Assembly (NCBI GenBank): GCA_963677625.2
Contig: CAXXSW010000011.1
Span: forward strand, 186,001 to 250,000
Length of the DNA: 64,000 nt
Origin: UBA1351 sp963677625
Lineage (GTDB): Bacteria; Bacillota; Clostridia; Lachnospirales; Vallitaleaceae
Direction: 5' to 3'
Positions 23,756 to 33,450 of the stretch are shown piece by piece. The notes beneath the pieces are model-generated. The model had not been told where the DNA came from. It saw only the letters and a program-made list of their open reading frames with translations, and did not search any database. Position 1 is the first letter of the stretch. Every line of letters starts with the position of its first letter. The position numbers and the translations under genes are program-made.

Positions 23756-26700
23756 TTGAGTAGAATTCACATTGGCCTCGATGTAGGATCAACAACAGTC
23801 AAAGTAACAGTATTAAATGAGTCTTTGGATCTGATATACAGCAAGTATCGACGACATTTTTCTGATATACGTAAAACAGTAGCAGATATTATTCGCCATA
23901 TTGATAAACATTTCGGAACATCAGATGCAACAATTAAAGTCACTGGTTCAGGTGGTTTAGGCATATCGGACTGGCTAGAAATTCCTTTTATACAGGAAGT
24001 TGTAGCCTCTTCAAAGACCGTAGAAAAATTGATTCCAAGAACAGACGTTGCAATTGAACTTGGTGGAGAAGATGCAAAGATTACATATTTTGAAGGAACC
24101 AGCATAGATCAACGGATGAATGGAACGTGTGCAGGTGGTACTGGCGCTTTTATCGACCAAATGTCGGCACTCTTACAAACAGATGCTGCAGGTCTTAACG
24201 AATTGGCAAAGAAACATAAGGTTATTCATCCGATTGCTGCAAGATGCGGTGTGTTTGCTAAGACGGATGTTCAGCCACTTCTAAATGAAGGTGCTGCTAA
24301 AGAAGATCTTGCTGCTTCTATTTTTCAGGCCGTTGTTAATCAGACAATAAGCGGATTGGCATGTGGTAAACCAATAAGGGGAAATGTTGCATTTTTAGGT
24401 GGTCCTCTTTATTTTCTATCCGAGCTTAGAGAACGGTTTATTGATACCTTGAATCTTTCAAAAGACCAAGTTGTATTTCCTGAACATTCTCAGTTGTTTG
24501 TAGCAATGGGGGCAGCCCTTGAATCTTTAGATGAGAAGGTCATTAGTGTTTCTGAACTTGTTAGAAGAACCGAAAAACTTAATGTTCGTGAATCTAGTGA
24601 AGTACCAAGACTTAAGCCTCTCTTTAAAAGCGAAGAAGAACTTGAGTCCTTTAAGGAGCGACATAATAGTGCAAAAGTCAACCGTGGTGAATTGGCAGAT
24701 TATCAAGGACCGGTTTATCTTGGAATTGATGCTGGATCAACAACAACAAAGGTAGCTCTTATTGGTGAGGAAGCAGAGCTATTGTATTCATATTACGGAA
24801 GTAATGAAGGTAAACCCCTTCATTTGATTGTAGATGTTATTAAAGATATTTTCAGTAAGTTGCATGAGAATGCCTTTATTGCAAAAAGTACCGTTACTGG
24901 TTACGGAGAAGCCTTAATTAAGGCTGCCCTTCAAATCGATATTGGTGAGATAGAAACCATAGCCCACTATAAGGCTGCCAATCATTTTCTTCCTGGAGTG
25001 GAGTTTATACTGGATATCGGTGGGCAAGATATGAAATGTCTTCGAGTTAAGGATGGCGTAATCGATGATATCATGTTAAATGAGGCATGCTCATCTGGTT
25101 GTGGATCTTTTCTTGAGACCTTTGCTAATTCACTTAATCTTGACATTGAAAGTTTTGCCGGAGAAGCTTTGGTTAGTGACAAGCCAGTTGATTTGGGATC
25201 GAGATGTACAGTGTTTATGAACTCAAGAGTTAAACAGGCTCAAAAAGAAGGGGCAAAAGTGGGTGATATCTCTGCTGGCTTATCTTATTCAGTTATTAAG
25301 AATGCCCTTCAAAAAGTTATTAAAATCAGAGATCCTAAACAAATGGGTGAAAAAATCATTGTACAAGGTGGTACTTTTTATAATGATGCAGTCCTTCGTG
25401 CTTTTGAGATGATTTCTGAAAGGGAAGTGGTAAGGCCGGAAATATCAGGAATTATGGGTGCTTATGGTTCAGCTCTTATCTCAAGAGAACGATTTGTGGA
25501 AGATGAAGAGTCAAGTCTACTAAGCCCAGATGAGATGGAAGCCTTTAGCTTTGAGACATCTATGGACAGATGCAAGCTTTGTAATAACCATTGCTTGTTA
25601 ACCATATCCACATTTAATGACGGTAGAAGATTTGTATCTGGTAACCGATGTGAAAAGGGTGCTGGTATTGTTAGTAATAAGAAACATGAAGTAGAAAATC
25701 TTTATGACTATAAATATAAGAAAGTATTTGCTTACAAGTCTTTGAAGGAAGCAGAGGCAAAAAGGGGTACTATTGGAATACCAAGAGTTTTAAATATGTA
25801 TGAGAACTATCCATTTTGGCATACCTTCCTAACAGCCCTTGGATTCAGAGTTGTTCTTTCCCCTCGTTCTTCTAAGAAAATATACGAAGAGGGTATTGAA
25901 ACCATCCCTTCTGAATCTGCATGTTATCCGGCTAAGATTGTTCATGGTCATGTCATGCACTTGATAAATAAGGGTATAGATACTATATTCTATCCATCAG
26001 TAGCATATGAGGATAAGGAATTTGGAGATGTGGATAACCACTATAATTGTCCCATTGTCACTTCTTATCCAGAAACCATTAAGCATAATATTGATGAGAT
26101 TGTTGATGGTAAGGTTAAGTTGATACAGCCATTCCTTGCTATGAATGAACCAAAGTATATACTCAAGGGTATCAGCGAAAGCTTTATGGCTCTTGGAATT
26201 AGTAAAAAAGAACTAAAAGATGCTATTAACCTTGCTTGGGAAGAAAAGGAAGCCTTTAAGAAAGATATTAGAGATAAAGGTAAGGCGCTGGTTGAACAAT
26301 TAGAAGCTGAAGGCAGAAAGGGTATTGTTTTGGCTGGTCGCCCTTATCATGTTGACCCTGAGATTAACCATGGTCTGACCAATATCATTACTGAATTGGA
26401 TATGGCAGTATTGACTGAGGATAGTGTAGCTCATTTGGGAAATCCAGAACGTCCTCTTCGAGTTCTCGACCAATGGTCTTATCATTCAAGGCTTTATAAT
26501 GCCGCAGATTTTGTAGGAAAAACAGAAGCCTTGGAGCTTGTTCAATTGACATCCTTTGGATGTGGTGTGGATGCAGTCACATCAGATCAGGTTCATGAGA
26601 TTCTTGAATCACATGGTAAATTATATACACTTATTAAGATTGATGAAGGTAACAACTTGGGAGCTATTCGTATTAGAATGCGTTCTTTAAAAGCTGCCCT

Positions 26701-28048
26701 TGATGAACAGAATCAATCAGGAAAAGCCTTACGTAAGAAAGCAATTATTTCTAATAACCTGAGTTTTACAGTTGAACACAAGAAAAAGCATACCATATTA
26801 GCTCCTCAGATGGCGCCGCTTCATTTTGAAATTTTTCAAGAAGCTTTTACCAATATGGGTTACAATGTAGTGATTTTACCTGAAGTTGATACGAAAGCTA
26901 TTGATACTGGACTCAAGTATGTGAATAATGATGCCTGTTATCCATCTATCTTAGTAACCGGTCAGATTATGGCAGCTATACAATCAGGTGACTATGATTT
27001 AGAAAACACATCTGTTTTCATAACACAAACGGGTGGTGGATGTCGTGCATCTAATTACATTGGATTTATACGTAAGGCCCTTACAGATGCAGGAATTTTC
27101 ACAGTTCCCGTAGTATCTATTAATGCTTTAGGAATGGAGACACATCCTGGATTAAAAATTGATGCGGATTTTATAAAACTCTTCCTTATGTCAACGGTTA
27201 TTGGAGATACCTTTATGCGGGTTATTCATCGAACAAGACCTTATGAGGAGAATGAAGGCGAAACAGAAAGGGTTCACAAAGAGTATTTTCTGAAAGTAGT
27301 TGATTTTCTTAAAAAGCCGACATTTAGGGCATATAGACAGCTTCTTAGGGAGATTGTTGCAGCATTTGATGCTATACCAAGAAAAGACGTTATAAAACCT
27401 AAAGTTGGAGTTGTTGGAGAGATACTTGTTAAGTATCACCCTACAGGGAACAATGAATTAGTTCGTGTTCTTGAAAAGGAAGGTGCCGAAGTTCAGGTGC
27501 CTGACTTAATGGATTTCTTTTTATACAGTAGCTATAACACTAAGTTTAAGTCTGAATATCTATTGGCGTCTAAGAAGAATTGGTGGATCAATAGGTCAGC
27601 CATTGAAGTTATAGAATGGTTTAGAGGGCCTGCTAAGAAAGCTTTAGAAGCTAGTGACAATTTCCGACCACCAACGCGAATAGAGAAGAAAGCGGAATTG
27701 GCTGGCAAGCTAATATCACTAGGTAACCAAACTGGTGAAGGCTGGTTTTTAACTGGTGAAATGGTAGAATTGGTTGAACATGGAGTAGAAAATATAGTTT
27801 GTGTACAACCTTTTGCATGCCTACCAAACCATGTAGTTGGTAAGTCTATGATTAAGCCTATTAAGGCAGAATATCCATATGCCAACATTGCTGCTATTGA
27901 TTACGATCCTGGTGCGAGTGAAGTCAACCAACTTAATAGAATAAAGCTTATGTTGTCTGTTGCCTTTAAAAATTTGGAAAAGAAAAAAGCTGATATTGCT
28001 TATTATCCAGAACCAGTTAAGCCACTAGATAAGGAAAATTACGCTTAG
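23756..28048 (+). CDS. Fused acyl-CoA dehydratase activase (BadF/BadG-type ATPase and DUF2229)
   Basis: 1430 residues from TTG 23756, with GTGAGGTGA as ribosome site; an earlier GTG at 23726 is possible. Two ASKHA-fold activator domains come first: residues about 5-270 (IGLDVGSTTVK, ELGGEDAKI, NGTCAGGTGAFID) and about 320-600 (LGIDAGSTTTK, DIGGQDMKC, NEACSSGCGSF). A Cys-rich linker (CKLCNNHC, CEKG) follows, then a DUF2229 domain and a second HgdB-like part. In archetypes the activator uses ATP to inject an electron into 2-hydroxyacyl-CoA dehydratases. The physiological substrate of this fused clostridial type is not known. No dehydratase is nearby. Confidence 0.9.
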   Translation: MSRIHIGLDVGSTTVKVTVLNESLDLIYSKYRRHFSDIRKTVADIIRHIDKHFGTSDATIKVTGSGGLGISDWLEIPFIQEVVASSKTVEKLIPRTDVAIELGGEDAKITYFEGTSIDQRMNGTCAGGTGAFIDQMSALLQTDAAGLNELAKKHKVIHPIAARCGVFAKTDVQPLLNEGAAKEDLAASIFQAVVNQTISGLACGKPIRGNVAFLGGPLYFLSELRERFIDTLNLSKDQVVFPEHSQLFVAMGAALESLDEKVISVSELVRRTEKLNVRESSEVPRLKPLFKSEEELESFKERHNSAKVNRGELADYQGPVYLGIDAGSTTTKVALIGEEAELLYSYYGSNEGKPLHLIVDVIKDIFSKLHENAFIAKSTVTGYGEALIKAALQIDIGEIETIAHYKAANHFLPGVEFILDIGGQDMKCLRVKDGVIDDIMLNEACSSGCGSFLETFANSLNLDIESFAGEALVSDKPVDLGSRCTVFMNSRVKQAQKEGAKVGDISAGLSYSVIKNALQKVIKIRDPKQMGEKIIVQGGTFYNDAVLRAFEMISEREVVRPEISGIMGAYGSALISRERFVEDEESSLLSPDEMEAFSFETSMDRCKLCNNHCLLTISTFNDGRRFVSGNRCEKGAGIVSNKKHEVENLYDYKYKKVFAYKSLKEAEAKRGTIGIPRVLNMYENYPFWHTFLTALGFRVVLSPRSSKKIYEEGIETIPSESACYPAKIVHGHVMHLINKGIDTIFYPSVAYEDKEFGDVDNHYNCPIVTSYPETIKHNIDEIVDGKVKLIQPFLAMNEPKYILKGISESFMALGISKKELKDAINLAWEEKEAFKKDIRDKGKALVEQLEAEGRKGIVLAGRPYHVDPEINHGLTNIITELDMAVLTEDSVAHLGNPERPLRVLDQWSYHSRLYNAADFVGKTEALELVQLTSFGCGVDAVTSDQVHEILESHGKLYTLIKIDEGNNLGAIRIRMRSLKAALDEQNQSGKALRKKAIISNNLSFTVEHKKKHTILAPQMAPLHFEIFQEAFTNMGYNVVILPEVDTKAIDTGLKYVNNDACYPSILVTGQIMAAIQSGDYDLENTSVFITQTGGGCRASNYIGFIRKALTDAGIFTVPVVSINALGMETHPGLKIDADFIKLFLMSTVIGDTFMRVIHRTRPYEENEGETERVHKEYFLKVVDFLKKPTFRAYRQLLREIVAAFDAIPRKDVIKPKVGVVGEILVKYHPTGNNELVRVLEKEGAEVQVPDLMDFFLYSSYNTKFKSEYLLASKKNWWINRSAIEVIEWFRGPAKKALEASDNFRPPTRIEKKAELAGKLISLGNQTGEGWFLTGEMVELVEHGVENIVCVQPFACLPNHVVGKSMIKPIKAEYPYANIAAIDYDPGASEVNQLNRIKLMLSVAFKNLEKKKADIAYYPEPVKPLDKENYA

Positions 28049-28088
28049 GCAAGTACAAGGTGATAGGTTCCTTTTACTTGTTAACTAG

Positions 28089-28133
28089 AAAGAGACTTCG
28101 CAAACATTTAGTCAGTGTTAAGAAGTCTCTTTT
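28089..28133. terminator. Bidirectional terminator after the activase gene
   Basis: AAAGAGACTTC and GAAGTCTCTTT pair over a loop of about 21 bases, with A and T tracts on each side, so it can serve the activase gene and the two small minus-strand frames at 28156-28340. Confidence 0.8.
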
Positions 28134-28155
28134 AAGTAATATCTTATATTTTGGA

Positions 28156-28287
28156 TTATAGTTCGATTTTACAGAGATTTTTAATTACTTTATCGATGTA
28201 GACTTGGTCTTTAGCTATGACAGAATTTCTAGAAGCTTGACGACTATGATTGATATAGTATACAATAGTGTTCATGTCTTTAGTCAT
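28156..28287 (-). CDS. Possible small protein (43 residues), second of an overlapping pair
   Basis: Starts by ATGA overlap with the 18-codon frame upstream (complement 28284-28340) and ends at a TAA. The product MTKDMNTIVYYINHSRQASR... is hydrophilic and basic in the middle, with no membrane span or family match. There is no separate ribosome site, so it would depend on re-initiation after the first frame. It could also be the end of one protein split by a frameshift. Low support alone; the strong ribosome site of the first frame is what makes it worth keeping. Confidence 0.4.
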   Translation of the reverse strand: MTKDMNTIVYYINHSRQASRNSVIAKDQVYIDKVIKNLCKIEL

Positions 28288-28340
28288 TTATTAGGAACCA
28301 TTGTATTTTTTGACGGATTAGATTTAGTTGATTTTTTCAT
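28284..28340 (-). CDS. Possible leader peptide or small protein (18 residues)
   Basis: ATG (complement 28338-28340) follows a strong AAAGGAG seven bases upstream. The product MKKSTKSNPSKNTMVPNK ends in an ATGA overlap with the 43-codon frame. Just upstream GCAAGGTA...TACCTTGC (28355-28381) forms an inverted repeat beside the ribosome site. Possible leader-peptide control or a small basic protein; unproven. Confidence 0.4.
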   Translation of the reverse strand: MKKSTKSNPSKNTMVPNK

Positions 28341-28354
28341 ATGTATACTCCTTT

Positions 28355-28381
28355 GCAAGGTATAAGCCTGTTTTACCTTGC
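28355..28381 (-). promoter_or_regulatory. Inverted repeat before the small minus-strand frames
   Basis: GCAAGGTA and TACCTTGC, exact 8-bp arms with an 11-base spacer. The left arm touches the AAAGGAG ribosome site of the 18-codon frame, so an RNA hairpin here could mask translation. The rest of the 28382-28533 gap holds nothing I recognise apart from the era ribosome site. Confidence 0.4.
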
Positions 28382-28533
28382 CATAAAGTTAAAGCTCAAA
28401 TGAACAAATTGTAGCCGTTATAAAGATAAAAACAGTATAGGATGAGATAAGCAGTTTATATTTATGCTTACTAACATCTTTATGTCATAGGTCTCATAGG
28501 TCAAAAATGTTCCTATGGATTCAGGAGGAAATT

Positions 28534-29430
28534 ATGTTTAAATCAGGATTTATAACAATTATTGGACGTCCAAATGTTGGAAAATCAACATTAATGAATC
28601 ATTTAATTGGAAGAAAAATAGCTATCATGTCCAACAAGCCACAAACAACAAGAAACAGAATTCAGACGGTGTTAACCACAGAAGAAGAACAGTTGATTTT
28701 TATTGACACTCCAGGTATTCATAAGCCAGTACACAAATTAGGAGAATTTATGAATAAGTCTGCCTTGTCAACTTTTTCTGAAGTTGATAAAGTCCTTCTG
28801 CTTGTTGAACCAGATAAGGAAGTAGGCGCCGGAGATAAATATATCATTAATCAACTTAAAGGGCTTAAGACGCCTGTAACACTTGTGATTAATAAAATCG
28901 ACACTGTTAAGAAGGAGGAATTACTTCCTGTTATTGCAGCCTTTGATGCCTTATATGAGTTTGATGCTATTATTCCTCTTTCTGCATTAGAGGGTGAAAA
29001 TACAAATGCGTTGATGGATAACCTAAAAAAAGACTTGGTTGAAGGTCCTAAATTTTTCCCTGATGATATGATTTCTGATCAACCAGAAAAGCAATTGATT
29101 GCAGAGCTTATTCGTGAAAAAACTTTGTTTCTTCTCAAGGAAGAAGTTCCTCATGGAATTGCAGTAGTCATTGAACTCTTTGAAAAAAGAGAAGGAACAG
29201 ATCTTATTGACATAAATGCAACCATTATCTGCGAACGCAAGTCCCATAAACCGATTATCCTCGGGAAGGGTGGCTCTATGATTAAGCAGATTGGTATTAA
29301 GTCTCGCCAGGATATACAAAGAATCCTAGGCTCACGAGTCCATTTGGAATTATGGGTTAAGGTTAAAGAACGTTGGAGAGATTCAGATTTTCTAATTAAG
29401 AATTACGGTTATGATGAGAAGCAGATTTAG
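28534..29430 (+). CDS. era: GTPase Era
   Basis: Essential GTPase that binds 16S rRNA near its 3' end during 30S assembly. G1 GRPNVGKST (11-19), the G2 region NKPQTTRNR, G3 DTPG and G4 NKID are present; the C-terminal third carries a KH domain (KPIILGKGGSMIKQIGI). 298 residues from ATG 28534, which has AGGAGG upstream; the frame from 28507 lacks one. Here it is not next to ybeY, cdd or recO as it often is. Confidence 0.97.
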   Translation: MFKSGFITIIGRPNVGKSTLMNHLIGRKIAIMSNKPQTTRNRIQTVLTTEEEQLIFIDTPGIHKPVHKLGEFMNKSALSTFSEVDKVLLLVEPDKEVGAGDKYIINQLKGLKTPVTLVINKIDTVKKEELLPVIAAFDALYEFDAIIPLSALEGENTNALMDNLKKDLVEGPKFFPDDMISDQPEKQLIAELIREKTLFLLKEEVPHGIAVVIELFEKREGTDLIDINATIICERKSHKPIILGKGGSMIKQIGIKSRQDIQRILGSRVHLELWVKVKERWRDSDFLIKNYGYDEKQI

Positions 29431-29595
29431 GCCTATATATGTAACTTCTGATATTGTAGTCTTCAAAAGATAAGGTTGATATATATGAATGTATGTGGTG
29501 TATGATTTAGGTATAACCGATTATTGCCCATAAGTCTCCTTTATGGTAAACTTAAATGTGGCGTATATAGTGGCTATTTATGATTGGGGAAAATC

Positions 29596-31122
29596 ATGGT
29601 AAAGGAAGTATATTTATATAATCATTACGATCAGTTTGAACGGGTTTCGAGAAGAATGTTAGAGGAAAGTCTCGAGACTTATGAACTCTATAAGGAGAAC
29701 TTATCCGTTATCAATCAAGTTGCTTATTTTTATTTTCAGAGGAATGACCTATATCATGCTCTTGATTTTGTGTTGAAGGCACATGCTCTTACCATTACCG
29801 TTAACTATCCAAATGAATATTATTTTACAATAAAACTGACCGGCGATATATATTATAAGCTAGGGGCTTTTGAGTCTGCCTCAAAATACTATATGATGGC
29901 TTTAAATCAAACTGGAGATATTGACACAAATAGGAAGAAATGTGATATTTTATGTTCTTTATGTGAGACATATAGGCGCAGTGGGGTTCTGGATTTGGCA
30001 ACCGATTATGGGGTGGAGGCTTTGCAGATAGCAGAACTTATGGAAGATGATCAATTGATTGGTAATGCAAATCTTGAATTATGTTCAATTCACCTAAATA
30101 GGAGACTTAGTGACAAGGCCCTGAAATTTGGACTTAAGGCTGTCGAAACTTATAAGAAAGTGGATGACAAAAAAGGTTTGGCCCTAATTTATTTGGAAAT
30201 AGCAACTATATATGCTAACAATAAAGATATGGTCCTATCTATGAATTTTTATGAAAAGGCCCTTGGTCTTTCAATGGATATTGGCTTTGAGGAAGGAATT
30301 ATACGTTCTAACTATTTGCTGGGAAATCTGATGTTCAAGGAAGGCAATATAGGAAAGGCCCTGATTGTTTTGGAAGAAGCATTGGAAATATCTAGGAGAA
30401 ACTCCCTTGGAGTTTATAAGGTCGAACTCTATTATCTACTTTCTGAAGTTTATGCTGAGATAGGTGAGTTTGAATTAGCTTACAATGCATACAAAACAGG
30501 GACAGAGCTCAATGAGCACATTCGATCGGAAGGTCACAGAGAGAGAATATACCAACTACAAAATGAATATAATATGTCTGTAAAGGAACAGCAACTTAGG
30601 CATTATAGGGAAGAAAACCAAACCTTGGAAAAGTTAAATAAAGAACTGACAGAGGAAGTTATTCGCGATCCCCTGACTCATTTGCTTAATCGGCGAGGTT
30701 TACGTAATGCAATAGGAGGTCTAAAATATTTAGCAAGGGATACATTGATACTCTGTGATATAGATGATTTTAAGCAGATAAATGATCGGTTTGGTCATCC
30801 ATGTGGTGATGTTCTACTGCAAAATATTTCTGAACTAATGGTTGGGTATTCTAGTGAATATGATATGATTGCAAGATGGGGTGGTGAAGAGTTTTTGATA
30901 CTTCTACCGGATACTAGTTTGGAAGCAGGAGTGGAATATGCCCAAAAATTGATGAACCGAATTGCTACTAAAGAGTTTGGCTGTGAAGAACATAGTTTTC
31001 GAGTGACCATGACCTTTGGTGTGGCATCTATGATAGGCGACTTTGAAACATCCATTCATTTGGCCGATCAAAGGTTATATGAAGGCAAGAGAAATGGTAA
31101 GAATCAAGTGGTTTTCAAGTAA
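29596..31122 (+). CDS. TPR-repeat diguanylate cyclase
   Basis: 508 residues. The first 340 residues are tetratricopeptide-type helical repeats (AIELMEDDQLIGNANLELC..., YEKALGLSM...), followed by a short coiled-coil (QLRHYREENQTLEKLNKELTEE), then a GGDEF domain from about 350 (RDPLTHLLNRRGLR). The catalytic signature is RWGGEEF, an active variant of GGDEF, so synthesis of cyclic di-GMP is expected. No RxxD inhibitory site stands out. I use ATG 29596 with GGGGA as ribosome site. The TPR part likely senses a partner protein. Confidence 0.9.
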   Translation: MVKEVYLYNHYDQFERVSRRMLEESLETYELYKENLSVINQVAYFYFQRNDLYHALDFVLKAHALTITVNYPNEYYFTIKLTGDIYYKLGAFESASKYYMMALNQTGDIDTNRKKCDILCSLCETYRRSGVLDLATDYGVEALQIAELMEDDQLIGNANLELCSIHLNRRLSDKALKFGLKAVETYKKVDDKKGLALIYLEIATIYANNKDMVLSMNFYEKALGLSMDIGFEEGIIRSNYLLGNLMFKEGNIGKALIVLEEALEISRRNSLGVYKVELYYLLSEVYAEIGEFELAYNAYKTGTELNEHIRSEGHRERIYQLQNEYNMSVKEQQLRHYREENQTLEKLNKELTEEVIRDPLTHLLNRRGLRNAIGGLKYLARDTLILCDIDDFKQINDRFGHPCGDVLLQNISELMVGYSSEYDMIARWGGEEFLILLPDTSLEAGVEYAQKLMNRIATKEFGCEEHSFRVTMTFGVASMIGDFETSIHLADQRLYEGKRNGKNQVVFK

Positions 31123-31135
31123 GGAAGATAAAACA

Positions 31136-31170
31136 AGAGCTTAACCTAGTTATATGAGGTCAAGCTCTTT
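31136..31170. terminator. Terminator between the GGDEF and cyclophilin genes
   Basis: GAGCTT-A-ACC pairs with GGT-C-AAGCTC, followed by T-rich sequence on the plus strand and A-rich sequence before it. Works for the GGDEF gene; weaker for the minus strand. Confidence 0.7.
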
Positions 31171-31248
31171 CTTAAATTTCATATTCAGTATGAACTAGGA
31201 TGAATTTCATACTAGTTCAAGGTCGATACCTTAGACTAGAATTATAGA

Positions 31249-31773
31249 TTAAACCGTTTCAGGTTCATCATATTCAATACCTTTTGTATCAACGGTTACT
31301 TTTAGCATAATTTGTGGTTCTAAGGGCATATCTGAATAATCCCGTTCAGTATTGACGATTTTATCAGCTCCATCCATACCACTAATGACTTTACCAAAAG
31401 CAGCATATTGGCCATCAAGATGGGGAGAATCTTCAACCATAATGAAGAACTGTGAACCTGCTGAATTAGGATTCATTGAACGGGCCATGGAAAGGACACC
31501 TCTTGAGTGCTTAAGTTGGTTGGTAAAACCATTACCAGTGAATTCTCCTTTAATGGAATATCCGGGGTTTCCCATTCCAGTGCCTTCTGGACATCCTCCT
31601 TGAATCATAAAGCCAGGAATGACTCTGTGAAAGGATAATCCGTCATAATACCCTTTTTTAATAAGGGAGATGAAATTATTAACGGAGTTTGGTGCAATAT
31701 GAGGATAAAGTTCGATTTCTATCGTATCACCATTACTGGTTTCAATAGTTACAATTGGGTTTTCGTTTGCCAT
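31249..31773 (-). CDS. ppiB: Cyclophilin-type peptidyl-prolyl isomerase
   Basis: 174 residues, cytoplasmic. The active-site stretch FHRVIPGFMIQGG and the conserved SAGSQFFIM and GKVISGMD segments are intact; the Trp of animal cyclophilins is replaced, as in most bacteria. It catalyses cis/trans isomerisation of X-Pro bonds. It is a single-gene unit, with AAAGGAGCC upstream of the ATG. Confidence 0.94.
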   Translation of the reverse strand: MANENPIVTIETSNGDTIEIELYPHIAPNSVNNFISLIKKGYYDGLSFHRVIPGFMIQGGCPEGTGMGNPGYSIKGEFTGNGFTNQLKHSRGVLSMARSMNPNSAGSQFFIMVEDSPHLDGQYAAFGKVISGMDGADKIVNTERDYSDMPLEPQIMLKVTVDTKGIEYDEPETV

Positions 31774-31992
31774 AATGGGCTCCTTTCAAATATGCAGTTT
31801 GAGACTGCCTTTTTTCTTAAAACATTATAACATGAAGGTTATAATATGTCATTAAATAAACCATACAAGGAAGTATGCTTTTATGATAAAATGATGTCAA
31901 GTGTTGTAAATTCTATATGATTTTAAGGAGGCTTGATTGATTCAAAATAGAATGAACAAAAAATAGATTTTAAAAATGAAAGAAGGATAATC

Positions 31993-32745
31993 ATGAATAT
32001 AAAGTTAACGATAGAATACGATGGAAGTAAATATGATGGATGGCAAAAAAACAAAAATGCTAAATCAACATTACAGGAAAGAATTGAGGAAACCTTGTCA
32101 AAGAACCTTAAAGAAGATATTAAGATTATTGGAGCAGGCAGAACAGATAAGGGAGTACACAGCAAGGGTATGATAGCCAATTTCCATTTTTCTGGCTTAT
32201 TAAATACAGACACATTAAGAAAAGACTTGAATCACTACTTACCTGCAGATATATATATTAGAGAAGCCGTTGAAGTCGATGAACGTTTTCATGCTAGATT
32301 TGGTGCAAAATCAAAAACATATGTGTACCGTTTAGGAAAGTCATATGAAGGTGAGAAACAAGTCTTTGAACGTGCATATATTGCAGAACAGACTGAGCCT
32401 CTTGATCTTGGCTTAATGAAGAAAGCAAGCCAAAGATTTATAGGAAAGCATGACTTTAAGGGCTTTTCGTCAGATAAGACTAAAAAAACAACAGTAAGAG
32501 AAATCTTTGATATTGAAATTATAGAGAATAACCTTGAATTTCAATTCATATATAAAGGTAGTGGTTTTTTGTATCATATGATAAGAATCATGACAGGAAC
32601 TCTGATAGAAATAGGAGAGGGAAGAAGAGATATGAAAACTATAAATCAGGTACTAGAAAGTGGCGTCCGTGCAGATGCTGGATTTTTAGCACCTGCTAAA
32701 GGGCTTATATTAGAAGAAGTTATTTATGATGAGGTAAGACGATAA
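31993..32745 (+). CDS. truA: tRNA pseudouridine(38-40) synthase TruA
   Basis: 250 residues. The catalytic Asp lies in GAGRTDKGVHSKGM (near residue 53), and the conserved FRLGK-like and GFLYHMIR motifs are present. It modifies the anticodon stem-loop of many tRNAs. GAAGGATAATC precedes the ATG. The stop is two bases before the next gene, so the two share a transcript. Confidence 0.95.
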   Translation: MNIKLTIEYDGSKYDGWQKNKNAKSTLQERIEETLSKNLKEDIKIIGAGRTDKGVHSKGMIANFHFSGLLNTDTLRKDLNHYLPADIYIREAVEVDERFHARFGAKSKTYVYRLGKSYEGEKQVFERAYIAEQTEPLDLGLMKKASQRFIGKHDFKGFSSDKTKKTTVREIFDIEIIENNLEFQFIYKGSGFLYHMIRIMTGTLIEIGEGRRDMKTINQVLESGVRADAGFLAPAKGLILEEVIYDEVRR

Positions 32746-32746
32746 A

Positions 32747-33388
32747 ATGAAAAAAGTAATATACTTAACACGACATGGTGAAACTCAGTGGAATACTGTT
32801 AGAAGAATGCAGGGACAAAAAAACAGTCCGCTAACCAGTCATGGTATTAAACAAGCAGAATGGCTGGCTAAAAGCCTTAAAGAGACACGTATTGACATTA
32901 TCTATTCATCACCCCTTGGAAGAGCATATGATACAGCCAAACTGATTAGTCAATATGTTGGGGCCCCTATAATTACCAGAAATGAATTAAAGGAGCTTTA
33001 TTTTGGTTCTTGGGAAGGGCGATTGAAATCTGAGCTTGAGAAAGAATATAGAGAGGCAGATTATTGTTTTTGGAATAAACCCGAAAAATATATACCTACA
33101 GACGGTGAATCGTTGGAGGAGCTAATGTCCAGAAGTAAATACTTTTATGAGGAGGTTTTACTAAAGAGTCCTTATGAGAATATTATGGTCGTGGCACATG
33201 CCATTGTTTTGAAAAGTTTTCTTGCTATTACTCAAGATAAAGCAATAAAGGACTTGTGGTCAGGACCCAATCTTAGACCGACATCTTTAACAAAAGGAAT
33301 TGTTAATAATGGTCAACTTGCTTATGAGTATATCGGAGATGTTAGCCATTATGAAGAGGAAAGTAGCTTTAATGGCTGGTTTAAATAA
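32747..33388 (+). CDS. Histidine phosphatase-family protein
   Basis: 213 residues with the phosphate-handling motif TRHGETQWN (His 10), the second catalytic His in VVAHAIVLK (near 148) and the SSPLGRAYDTA motif. It fits the small-molecule phosphatase or phosphoglycerate-mutase-like group, such as CobC or GpmB relatives; the substrate is not determined. It is coupled to truA with a two-base gap. Confidence 0.9.
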   Translation: MKKVIYLTRHGETQWNTVRRMQGQKNSPLTSHGIKQAEWLAKSLKETRIDIIYSSPLGRAYDTAKLISQYVGAPIITRNELKELYFGSWEGRLKSELEKEYREADYCFWNKPEKYIPTDGESLEELMSRSKYFYEEVLLKSPYENIMVVAHAIVLKSFLAITQDKAIKDLWSGPNLRPTSLTKGIVNNGQLAYEYIGDVSHYEEESSFNGWFK

Positions 33389-33450
33389 AAAGGATCAATT
33401 AGATTATCGTTTCGTTTATTAAATCGGTGTAAATTGGTTTTATCAGTCTT

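Noticed and set aside
23767..24105. Minus-strand open frame of 112 codons inside the activase gene
   Set aside because: It is a reverse shadow of a conserved ATPase domain (low-complexity Ser/Pro-rich translation).
28156..28340. A single frameshifted gene covering both small frames
   Set aside because: Possible but cannot be shown; the ATGA overlap also fits two coupled frames, so I kept them as low-confidence separate entries.
31933..31980. Very short TTG-initiated upstream frame behind AAGGAGG before truA
   Set aside because: Fewer than 10 codons and no sign of conservation or function; could be chance.
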